From assembly GCA_947258675.1 (NCBI GenBank), contig CAMYJP010000320.1:1-5639 (forward strand): a stretch of 5,639 nucleotides of DNA, written 5' to 3'. Position numbers and translations under genes: made by a program. Origin of the DNA: an uncultured Desulfobulbaceae bacterium (GTDB taxonomy: Bacteria > Desulfobacterota > Desulfobulbia > Desulfobulbales > BM004). Shown one piece after another: positions 1-5,138 of the stretch. Under the pieces are notes generated by a model that saw nothing but the letters and a program-made list of their open reading frames with translations, had not been told where the DNA came from and did not search any database. Numbering within the stretch: position 1 is the stretch's first letter; each line of letters begins with the position of its first letter.

Positions 1-96
1 AAGGGGTGGGTTCCTCAAAAACTGCAGAAATATTACCACAAAATACAGTAAAATACCATGAAATTACAGTTATTTATGCTTTTCCTACAGACTCAA
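1..96 (-). other. Start of a third gene cassette (partial)
   Basis: On the minus strand this follows the crossover point in the R' box GTTGAGT (91-97) and so is the beginning of the next cassette. An AGGAAAA stretch about 12 nt in resembles a ribosome binding site, but no long reading frame starts close to it. The only nearby ATG is followed by a stop after eight codons. A GTG further on stays open to the window edge for about 13 codons, which is too little to call a gene. Confidence 0.6.
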
Positions 97-159
97 CGAT
101 ACGGCTCAGGGGCTGGCAGCGCGACAGTGCTGGCAGTCCCTTGCAGCCGCTGGTTGTGC
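91..159 (-). other. attC site of cassette 2 (69 bp)
   Basis: Read on the minus strand, R'' is GCACAAC (plus 153-159) and R' is GTTGAGT (plus 91-97), which fits the GTTRRRY consensus exactly. Between them, the arms at 129-149 and 102-120 pair into an imperfect hairpin. The arm CGGCT-CA-GGG-CTG-CAGC is shared by both, with an extra G and an extra A on one side, the unpaired bases that orient IntI on the folded bottom strand. The loop is about 8 nt (121-128). R'' is the exact complement of the R' that opens the same cassette at 663-669, which confirms the assignment. The stop codon of the cassette gene lies 3 nt before R''. Confidence 0.88.
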
Positions 160-668
160 AATTTATTCCTCAAGAACAGACAAAGCCTGTTCTCCTTGTC
201 GCATTAGCCTATTGAGAACGTTTTGTTCAAAATGAACAGAAATGTTGCCACCAAAACGAACATATTCTCGCATAAATTTAGCTTCATCTTCGAACGCATT
301 ATAGAAGTTGTATATGATTTCAATTTTTTTTGATCCGAGTAGTGGGAGTTTGTCTAAACATTTGTTTAATAAATCTTTTTTGCATGATTTCTCAATAAAT
401 GCTGCGACTTCTTCGAATGAATATCTTTTTACATATTTCTTTTCACTATTCTCATTAAAATACGTGATTTCAGTGAGCAGTTTTTGAAGGTTCTCTAAGT
501 TTGATTTTATTTCTAATTTCAATAATTTGTTTATACGATTCTTATTCTTACTATCTTGTATCTTGTCGTATATAATTTTACCCAAAATTCCCAAAATACA
601 TCCGATGACTAATTTGATTATTGTTTCATCCATTTGTTTGGGATCAAGATGTTATGTTTTATGCACAA
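97..668 (-). mobile_element. Gene cassette 2 (572 bp), AT-rich hypothetical membrane-anchored protein
   Basis: It is bounded by the crossover points in the R' boxes at 663-669 and 91-97. It holds one ORF, 163-633, filling most of the cassette, with a 29-nt leader after R' and 3 nt between stop and R''. This compact layout is typical of integron cassettes. The coding part is clearly more AT-rich than its attC and than the neighbouring cassette, so the gene probably has a different origin from the host chromosome. Confidence 0.88.
163..633 (-). CDS. Cassette-encoded hypothetical protein with N-terminal membrane anchor (156 aa)
   Basis: I do not recognise the family. Residues about 4-22 form one hydrophobic, glycine-containing helix (IIKLVIGCILGILGKII), most likely a single membrane anchor. 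A strongly charged Lys/Asn-rich stretch (about 23-60) follows, with heptad-like leucines that suggest a helical or coiled-coil region, then a mixed Lys/Glu-rich domain to the end at SVLEE. No catalytic motif is visible. The start ATG at 633 is the first after the cassette boundary. It lacks a clear Shine-Dalgarno sequence (upstream is TGATCCCAAACAA), so translation may be weak or depend on read-through from upstream. The low GC points to foreign origin. The anchor plus a cytoplasmic helical domain would suit a small membrane-associated accessory protein, but function is unknown. Confidence 0.78.
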   Translation of the reverse strand: MDETIIKLVIGCILGILGKIIYDKIQDSKNKNRINKLLKLEIKSNLENLQKLLTEITYFNENSEKKYVKRYSFEEVAAFIEKSCKKDLLNKCLDKLPLLGSKKIEIIYNFYNAFEDEAKFMREYVRFGGNISVHFEQNVLNRLMRQGEQALSVLEE

Positions 669-754
669 CGTTTAAGCTAACTTGCGCGCCACCGGAATGT
701 CCCGCGGATAGCGCCGCCCAGCCTCTTCGCGTCAAGTTAAGCGCATGGTTAGCA
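663..754 (-). other. attC site of cassette 1 (92 bp)
   Basis: On the minus strand R'' is TGCTAAC (plus 748-754) and R' is GTTGTGC (plus 663-669). The inner arms are GCTTAACTTGACGCG (plus 728-742) and GCGCGCAAGTTAGC (plus 676-689). They pair along AAGTTA/TAACTT and the GCGC ends, with an extra A on one side that would bulge out of the stem. The remaining GC-rich interior forms the variable terminal structure. R'' is the exact complement of the R' at 1328-1334 that opens cassette 1. The junction therefore joins cassette 1's end to cassette 2's start, which is why its own R' and R'' do not match each other. Confidence 0.88.
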
Positions 755-1333
755 ATTTTGCTCATTCTCGCCAATGCTCAGGCTTGCTAAGTGCCTCAGA
801 ACATTGAATTTTACCTTTCACCTTGCCAATAACTCCAACATTCAGTTCTTGCACCATCCAAGCTCCTGCATTCTTTTCTGGTATATGATATGGGGCTTCA
901 TAGCCAAAGAGTCCCTGCAGCCTTAAAACCAAAACGTGGGTAATAATCTGGATGGCCTAGCACAAAGACTAAATTGACATCTGATTTTTTTAATTGCTGC
1001 AATCCTTCTTTGATTAGCTGGGAGCCAACTCCTTTGTTTTGTTCATTAGGAAGTACAGCTAATGGAGCGAGTATTTGGGCTGAAACGGGCTCGGTTGTTT
1101 GAGTAACCTTTACATTAATGAACATTATGTGCCCGATAATTTTTTCATTTTCAATTGCCACCATCGACAGTAAAGGCTTTGCAGTTTTATCGTCTAGTAA
1201 GTCATTGGCAAGGTCAGCAACTACAGGACCTTCTTGTTCACCAAAAGCTTTTACGTGAATATTTCTTATTTCAGGTCTGTCTGATTCAGTAGATTTTCTA
1301 ATTTCCAATGTCATGCTACTTTTCGATTGCTAA
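669..1333 (-). mobile_element. Gene cassette 1 (665 bp), frameshifted GNAT acetyltransferase
   Basis: The cassette runs from the crossover in GTTAGCA (1328-1334) to the crossover in GTTGTGC (663-669). The acetyltransferase gene starts 13 nt after R', and its original stop lies 7 nt before R'' of the attC. It is the cassette closest to the integrase for which both boundaries can be shown. Cassettes near attI are normally the latest acquired and best expressed, but here about 740 bp separate it from the integrase. Confidence 0.87.
762..1314 (-). pseudogene. GNAT family N-acetyltransferase (YhbS-like), broken by a one-base frameshift
   Basis: The first frame encodes 138 aa (stop at 898-900) with a GNAT fold. 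The beta strands around AIENEKIIGHIMFINV lead to LAPLAVLPNEQNKGVG; QNKGVG at residues 92-97 is the Q-x-x-G-x-G acetyl-CoA pyrophosphate loop. FVLGHPDYYPRFGFKAAG (117-134) is the conserved strand-helix motif of this subfamily. Translation then ends abruptly at TLWL. Dropping one T from the TTT at plus 906-908 restores the frame: YEAPYHIPEKNAGAW, a short middle part, then SEALSKPEHWRE and a TGA at 762-764. The repaired protein would be 183 aa, the usual family length. It would transfer acetyl from acetyl-CoA to an amine, substrate unknown. The ATG at 1314 has only a weak upstream GAAAAG. The break could be a real mutation, a sequencing error or recoding (see findings). Confidence 0.85.
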
Positions 1334-1334
1334 C
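1328..1334 (-). other. R' recombination box opening cassette 1 (from attI or an upstream attC)
   Basis: The minus strand reads GTTAGCA here, the exact complement of TGCTAAC in cassette 1's attC, so IntI cuts after its G. The box itself belongs to whatever site lies upstream, either attI or the attC of a gene-less cassette in 1335-2075. I cannot decide which. Confidence 0.75.
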
Positions 1335-1342
1335 AGATATTA

Positions 1343-1395
1343 GGTCGAAGGTAGACTTAATGGACTATGTGGAAAGCAACATAAATCTTTCGACC
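1343..1395. repeat. Inverted repeat enclosing a single copy of the 25-bp repeat, beside the cassette 1 boundary
   Basis: GGTCGAAGG (1343-1351) faces CTTTCGACC (1387-1395), with one mismatch over 9 bp. The loop holds one 25-bp unit (1355-1379: ACTTAATGGACTATG then TGGAAAGCAA) in the same orientation as the array at 1656-1780. It starts 8 bp from the R' box, so it could be the stem of an attC-like or attI-like site. However, no R'' complementary to any nearby R' was found on its far side. Confidence 0.5.
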
Positions 1396-1655
1396 CTTTC
1401 AATTTATAGTTTGAAATCCATTGCCCTTACAGGGCCTGACATTATGCTCCATCTTGAAGCACCGGCCTTGCTTGAGTTCCTAATATAAATGCTATTGAAG
1501 ATCTGGCATTCGCTAATAGTTGTTTCAAATCTAGGCTGTTACAGCATAATGAGCAGATATACTTTCCCTTGTCAAGGACTAACGACTAAACAGCGCTAAA
1601 ACTGATTTTCATTAAGGTCCTTAAGGCTCCAATTTAATCAAAATGTATTTACCGT

Positions 1656-1780
1656 ATCGAAGGTGTTATGTGGAAAGCAGACTTAATGGATTATGTGGAA
1701 TGCTTACTTAATGGAAAATACGGAATCCTGACTTAATGGATTATGTGGAAAGCCTGCTTAATAGATTGTTCGCCGAAATA
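1656..1780. repeat. Tandem array of a 25-bp repeat (about five units, exact period, diverging at both ends)
   Basis: Units begin at 1656, 1681, 1706, 1731 and 1756, an exact 25-bp period. The consensus is ACTTAATGGATTATG followed by TGGAAAGC and two variable bases. Units at 1681 and 1731 are almost identical; 1706 has changes in its middle. The first unit keeps only its second half (TTATGTGGAAAGC) and the last only its first half (GCTTAATAGATT). Evenly spaced short repeats of this kind usually bind a protein. Candidates are transposase sites at an insertion-sequence end, integrase accessory sites in attI, or an unrelated regulator. No transposase gene is present. Confidence 0.8.
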
Positions 1781-1986
1781 ATATGAACATACAATTGTCA
1801 TTTCTTGACTCCATTCATTTCGGAATGACGGGTGAACAAAACGTTTCAGTGGATCGAAAGGTGCGCAGGGCTGTTAAGTCTTGCGCCCTTTGTGTTTCTG
1901 GTATTTGTTGCATCCGTCCGCTCCCTTCCGCCCACTGAACTTTCCGCAATGCACAAATGTTTTGTTATTGTTTGGAAATAACATAA

Positions 1987-1998
1987 AAATGTACATTT
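1987..1998. promoter_or_regulatory. 12-bp perfect palindrome, possible operator upstream of the integrase promoter
   Basis: AAATGTACATTT is a perfect palindrome ending 4 bp before the TTGACA box of the integrase promoter. The position suits a dimeric regulator. It does not match the E. coli LexA box (CTGT-N8-ACAG), so SOS control, common for integron integrases, is not shown by this sequence. AT-rich palindromes also arise by chance. Confidence 0.3.
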
Positions 1999-2002
1999 AA
2001 TA

Positions 2003-2032
2003 TTGACATTGCTATTTACATTGTGCTTATTT
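2003..2032 (+). promoter_or_regulatory. Probable promoter of the integrase
   Basis: A perfect -35 box TTGACA (2003-2008) is followed after 17-18 bp by a poor -10 (CTTATT or TTATTT, 2026-2032) preceded by TG. It lies about 45 bp before the integrase start, with an AGGGGGG ribosome binding site (2062-2068) 7 nt before the ATG at 2076. A strong -35 with a weak -10 fits a low-level or activated promoter. Confidence 0.45.
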
Positions 2033-2056
2033 TGTATTGTCATGAGCTTTACTCAG

Positions 2057-2086
2057 ATTATAGGGGGGACAATATATGGGCATGAA
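2057..2086 (-). promoter_or_regulatory. Candidate cassette promoter (Pc-like) on the minus strand
   Basis: The minus strand reads TATAAT at plus 2057-2062, with a weak -35 TTCATG (plus 2081-2086) 18 bp upstream, lying inside the start of the integrase gene as Pc does in class 1 integrons. It points toward the cassettes. The -35 is poor, and the first intact cassette gene starts about 740 bp away, so this is tentative. Confidence 0.22.
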
Positions 2087-2420
2087 TGCAGAATTTTGGC
2101 AGAAATATAAAACGATTGTCGCAGGGCAGATAGATTCTCCAAAGGCTATTGATTGGTATTTACGCTGGGCAAAAAAATATGAAGGTGTCTTACCTGAGAA
2201 ACCATTAATCCAGAGAACTCAAGAGGATGTGCAAGCCTATATTGAACTGTTGCCAAAGCAAAACAGTTATGAAGATTGGCAACTAAAACAGGCCAACGAT
2301 GCATTCCGGATTCTCTTTGCAGAATATCTTGATTTGCCTTGGGCACGTCCTTGGCCGATATATGTAAACAATCCAAGCAGTGGTCCGAACAGTGTTAAGA
2401 ACTTTGCATTATGCATATAA
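2076..2420 (+). CDS. N-terminal SAM-like domain of a long-form integron integrase, separated by a frameshift (114 aa)
   Basis: The ATG at 2076 follows an AGGGGGG ribosome binding site at 7-nt spacing; a second in-frame ATG at 2082 is too close to that site. The protein reads [13 protein letters not shown], then [40 protein letters not shown] and DLPWARPWP. It is an all-helical SAM-like core-binding domain of the kind I recall at the N-terminus of long (over 400 aa) integron integrases. In those, a linker of some 60 residues joins it to the second SAM-like domain. Here it ends after 114 aa in a tail (from about NNPSS) that looks out of frame, overlapping the next ORF by 41 nt. It has no catalytic residues. 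It may be a remnant, the first half of a frameshifted integrase, or a separate DNA-binding subunit translated with the next ORF. Confidence 0.72.
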   Translation: MGMNAEFWQKYKTIVAGQIDSPKAIDWYLRWAKKYEGVLPEKPLIQRTQEDVQAYIELLPKQNSYEDWQLKQANDAFRILFAEYLDLPWARPWPIYVNNPSSGPNSVKNFALCI

Positions 2421-3312
2421 GACTGAGAAAACCTATTTGGAATGGGCCTGCAGGTTTATTCATTTCCACGGTTTGAAAGATCCTGCAAGCTTAGCGGAAA
2501 AAGATGTAAAAAATTATCTTGAATACCTTGCCACGGAGCGTAAGGTAGGCGCCGGCACACAACGGTTGGCTTTGAATGCCATTGTTTTTTTATTTGGAAA
2601 AGTCCTGGAAAGGCCATTGGGTGAAATCGGCCCTTACGAAAAATCTAAACGACCCAGGCGGTTGCCGATAGTATTTACAATTGCAGAAGTCAATCAGGTT
2701 CTTGATGCGATAGAAGGTAACTTCAGGTTGATGGTCAGTTTGTTGTATGGCAGTGGTCTGAGGCTTATGGAATGTGTGCGGCTCCGGGTCAAGGATGTGG
2801 ATTTTTCCAGACAGCAGTTGTTGGTTAGAGGAAAAGGAGATAAGGATAGAATAACCGTTTTGCCGTTACGATTTCAAGGTCCTCTGAAAGAGCATTTAGT
2901 AAGGGTTAAAGAGCTGCATAATCAGGATCTGCATGATGGATTTGGTGAAGTATATCTAGATTCGGCCCTTAATAGAAAATATGTCAATGCCGCTAAAGAA
3001 TGGGGCTGGCAATTTGTTTTTCCTGCAAGCAAACTTTCAGTTGACCCGAGGTGCGGCAAGGTGCGGCGCCACCATATACATGAGAGTTCACTCCAGAAGG
3101 CTGTCAAGGCTGCGATTCGTAACGTCGGTTTGACCAGACAGGCAAGTTGTCACTCATTGCGACATTCTTTTGCCACTCATCTTCTGGAAGCAGGCTATGA
3201 TATCCGCACTGTGCAGGAATTGCTAGGCCATAAGGATGTATCCACCACCATGATCTATACTCATGTTCTGAATCGGCCGGGCATAGCGGTTAAGAGCCCG
3301 GCTGACTTTTAG
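2380..3312 (+). CDS. intI: Integron integrase IntI, tyrosine recombinase (core and catalytic domains, 310 aa)
   Basis: This site-specific tyrosine recombinase inserts and excises cassettes at attI and attC. The SAM-like core-binding domain covers about residues 3-85 ([17 protein letters not shown]). The catalytic domain has Arg128 ([12 protein letters not shown]), Lys152 in RGKGDKDR, His258 and Arg261 ([13 protein letters not shown]), His284 ([10 protein letters not shown]) and nucleophile Tyr293 (MIYTHVL). The insertion at about 199-240 ([16 protein letters not shown], then [20 protein letters not shown]) is the IntI-specific patch that separates integron integrases from XerC/D. GTG at 2380 is the first start after the in-frame stop at 2365-2367 and has no evident ribosome binding site. 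Similarity to IntI1 begins almost at residue 1, so only about 20 residues of a short IntI are missing. Expression probably depends on coupling to the upstream ORF or on a frameshift. Confidence 0.93.
   Translation: MVRTVLRTLHYAYKTEKTYLEWACRFIHFHGLKDPASLAEKDVKNYLEYLATERKVGAGTQRLALNAIVFLFGKVLERPLGEIGPYEKSKRPRRLPIVFTIAEVNQVLDAIEGNFRLMVSLLYGSGLRLMECVRLRVKDVDFSRQQLLVRGKGDKDRITVLPLRFQGPLKEHLVRVKELHNQDLHDGFGEVYLDSALNRKYVNAAKEWGWQFVFPASKLSVDPRCGKVRRHHIHESSLQKAVKAAIRNVGLTRQASCHSLRHSFATHLLEAGYDIRTVQELLGHKDVSTTMIYTHVLNRPGIAVKSPADF
3276..3310 (+). terminator. Possible weak intrinsic terminator at the 3' end of intI
   Basis: GCCGGGC (3276-3282) and GCCCGGC (3296-3302) form a perfect 7-bp GC stem with a 13-nt loop, followed by TGAC and four Ts (3307-3310). 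It lies within the last codons of intI, so coding constraint (GIAVKSPAD, conserved in the family) may explain it. The loop is long and the T run short. Confidence 0.28.
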
Positions 3313-3339
3313 CCCGAATAGATTAAGACAAGATATCAC

Positions 3340-3368
3340 TGGTAAAGTTGCTTCCTGTGTAATATTAT
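3340..3368 (+). promoter_or_regulatory. Tentative glnS promoter
   Basis: TATTAT (3363-3368) is a good -10, with a poor -35 TGGTAA (3340-3345) at 17-bp spacing, in the 103-bp gap between intI and glnS. Transcription would begin near 3375, giving a leader of about 40 nt before the ATG at 3416. If real, it excludes the upstream in-frame TTG at 3368 as the glnS start. Confidence 0.3.
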
Positions 3369-3415
3369 TGCCCGGATCAACCATTCAACCAGATTTCTCA
3401 AAGAGTATATTACCT

Positions 3416-5116
3416 ATGTCCACACCTGAAGCATCAAAACCCGTTCAGAATTTTATTCGTACCATACTTGATGAAGATATCAAGAATGGCAAAAACCAGG
3501 GGCAGGTTATAACCCGCTTTCCCCCCGAACCCAATGGATACCTGCATATCGGCCATGCCAAGTCCATCTGCTTAAATTTTGGGTTGGCAAGAGATTATAG
3601 CGGCCGCTGCCATCTGCGTTTTGATGACACCAATCCCATAAAGGAAGAGCAGGAATATATTGATTCAATCATGGCCGACGTTAAATGGCTTGGTTTTGAC
3701 TGGGATGACCATCTTTATTATGCCTCTGATTATTTTGAGAAACTGCATGATTATGCAGTGGAGCTTATTAAGGCCGGTAAGGCTTATGTCTGCAGTTTAA
3801 GCGGAGACGAGATCCGGGAGTATCGCGGTACTCTCACCGAGCCTGGTCGTGAGAGTCCATATCGAAAACGGTCCGTTGAAGAAAATCTTGATCTGTTTGC
3901 AAGGATGCGGGTTGGTGAATTTGAGGATGGCGCCCATGTATTAAGGGCAAAGATAGATATGAGTTCGGGCAATATTAATATGCGGGATCCGATCATGTAC
4001 CGTATTCTGCATGCCTCTCATCATCGCACCGGTGATACATGGTGTATGTATCCCACCTATGATTGGGCCCATGGCCAGTCCGATGCTATCGAATCCATTA
4101 CTCATTCCATATGTACGCTGGAATTTGAAGATCACCGGCCTCTCTATAACTGGTATGTCGAGGCGATAGGGTTTGAACGCCAGCCGCAGCAGATTGAATT
4201 TGCCCGTCTCAACCTGTCATACACCCTGGTGAGTAAAAGAAAATTGCTGAAACTGGTGAATGAAGGACATGTTGCCGGGTGGGATGACCCGCGCATGCCG
4301 ACTATTTCCGGTATCCGTCGAAGAGGGTATACTCCTTCTTCACTTCGGACCTTCTGTGACCGTATCGGCGTGGCGAAGCGTGATTCCATGGTGGATTATG
4401 CCTTGCTGGAATATTGCCTGCGGGAAGAATTAAATAAAAATGCACCAAGGGTAATGGGAGTGCTTCGTCCATTAAAGGTCGTTATAGAGAATTATCCTGA
4501 AGATCAGGTAGAGGAAATGGAGGCGGTGAATAACCCTGAAGATCCTGCTGCTGGTACAAGAATGGTACCTTTCTCCCGGGTTTTGTACATCGAGCGCGAT
4601 GATTTTATGGAAGATCCACCCAAGAAGTTTTTCCGGCTGGCGCCTGGTCGGGAAGTTCGTCTGCGGTATGGCTTTTTTATTAAATGTGTTGATGTTGTGA
4701 AGGATGAGCAGACCGGGGAAATAACTGAGCTGCGTTGTACCTATGATCCTGCCACCCGCGGCGGTTCTGCTCCTGATAACAGAAAAGTCAAAGCAACACT
4801 GCACTGGGTCTCTGCAGCAAAAGCGGTTGATGCTGAAGTTCGTCTCTATGACCATCTTTTTACCGTGGAAAACCCGGCAGCAGTAAAAGATGATGAATTC
4901 GAATCAATACTCAATCCGAATTCTCTGGAAACACTTTCAAACTGCAAACTGGAACTGAGCCTGGCTGGGGCCGAACCAGGAAAAATGTACCAGTTTGAAA
5001 GGCTTGGGTATTTCTGTGTTGACTCTGTTGATTCAACCAAAGATGGATTGGTTTTTAACAAAACCGTCGGGCTGCGAGATAACTGGGCAAAGATCCAGAA
5101 GGCCCGGAAAAAGTAA
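3416..5116 (+). CDS. glnS: Glutaminyl-tRNA synthetase (GlnRS), 566 aa
   Basis: This cytoplasmic class I enzyme charges tRNA-Gln with glutamine using [20 protein letters not shown] contains the HIGH signature (residues 44-47) and LVSKRK (271-276) is the KMSKS-type loop. LRFDDTNP (68-74), [18 protein letters not shown] and the C-terminal anticodon-binding beta-barrels ([29 protein letters not shown]) follow GlnRS closely from end to end. [14 protein letters not shown] has the GlnRS pattern, not the GluRS one, so direct glutaminylation is expected. The frame extends up to a TTG at 3368, but I choose ATG 3416 because similarity to E. coli GlnRS begins there, the length (566 against 554) fits, and the TTG has no ribosome binding site. 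A weak AAGAG lies about 10 nt before the ATG. It is followed after 22 nt by the next gene, probably in one operon. Confidence 0.97.
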   Translation: MSTPEASKPVQNFIRTILDEDIKNGKNQGQVITRFPPEPNGYLHIGHAKSICLNFGLARDYSGRCHLRFDDTNPIKEEQEYIDSIMADVKWLGFDWDDHLYYASDYFEKLHDYAVELIKAGKAYVCSLSGDEIREYRGTLTEPGRESPYRKRSVEENLDLFARMRVGEFEDGAHVLRAKIDMSSGNINMRDPIMYRILHASHHRTGDTWCMYPTYDWAHGQSDAIESITHSICTLEFEDHRPLYNWYVEAIGFERQPQQIEFARLNLSYTLVSKRKLLKLVNEGHVAGWDDPRMPTISGIRRRGYTPSSLRTFCDRIGVAKRDSMVDYALLEYCLREELNKNAPRVMGVLRPLKVVIENYPEDQVEEMEAVNNPEDPAAGTRMVPFSRVLYIERDDFMEDPPKKFFRLAPGREVRLRYGFFIKCVDVVKDEQTGEITELRCTYDPATRGGSAPDNRKVKATLHWVSAAKAVDAEVRLYDHLFTVENPAAVKDDEFESILNPNSLETLSNCKLELSLAGAEPGKMYQFERLGYFCVDSVDSTKDGLVFNKTVGLRDNWAKIQKARKK

Positions 5117-5138
5117 ATAAATTATTCAGGAGCGTATC

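Larger units (their letters stand above)
1335..2075. other. Gene-poor integron leader region (attI/Pc zone), no convincing CDS
   Basis: About 740 bp separate cassette 1 from the integrase, longer than the usual short attI leader. It contains a hairpin with one diverged 25-bp unit (1343-1395), a five-unit 25-bp tandem array (1656-1780), a GC-rich inverted repeat (AGGGC 1867-1871 with GCCCT 1885-1889), and the integrase promoter region. Between 1396 and 1655 I see only small palindromes (CCTTAAGG at 1619-1626; GCCCT-TAC-AGGGC at 1423-1435). The one longer ORF, 65 codons on the minus strand at 1846-2043, has no ribosome binding site or recognisable content and is probably chance. attI should lie here, but no box with a matching partner identifies it. 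Confidence 0.7.
1..3312. mobile_element. Chromosomal integron: integrase, spacer region and minus-strand cassette array (continues off the left edge)
   Basis: The integrase reads on the plus strand and the cassettes read away from its 5' end on the minus strand, which is the standard integron arrangement. Two complete cassettes are bounded by attC sites whose R'' boxes match their own R' boxes perfectly over 7 bp, and a third cassette begins at the left edge. The right limit is the end of the integrase; glnS begins about 100 bp later. The two attC sites differ in length (92 and 69 bp) and core, as in many non-Vibrio sedentary integrons. No transposon genes, sul or qac genes are seen, so nothing marks it as a class 1-type mobile integron. 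Confidence 0.9.

Noticed and set aside
6..215. 69-codon plus-strand ORF at the left edge
   Set aside because: It runs through the attC site of cassette 2 and into the end of the minus-strand cassette gene; no ribosome binding site and no recognisable protein pattern.
527..790. 87-codon plus-strand ORF
   Set aside because: It is antisense to the start of the cassette 2 gene and crosses attC of cassette 1; explained as a shadow.
1576..1582. Minus-strand GTTAGTC as a possible cassette boundary
   Set aside because: No complementary GACTAAC box and no attC-like stem at a suitable distance.
1834..1847. GAAC-AAAAC-GTTTC, resembling the Gram-positive SOS (Cheo) box
   Set aside because: The spacing is 5 instead of 4 and the right arm is GTTT, not GTTC; too far from the integrase start to be convincing.
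1867..1889. AGGGC/GCCCT hairpin with GTTAAGT in its loop, resembling part of attI1
   Set aside because: GTTAAGT fits the core-site consensus but on the plus strand, the wrong way for this array, and no partner box was found.
1846..2043. 65-codon minus-strand ORF in the integron leader
   Set aside because: Low-complexity Asn/Thr-rich translation, no ribosome binding site, overlaps the integrase promoter region.
3368..3415. TTG at 3368 as the glnS start (16 extra residues)
   Set aside because: No ribosome binding site, rare start codon, overlaps the likely -10 box, and similarity to other GlnRS begins at the ATG 3416.
4472..4855. 127-codon minus-strand ORF inside glnS, and similar ones at 3784-4389 and 4846-5061
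   Set aside because: Antisense shadows of a well-conserved glnS coding sequence with no independent support.
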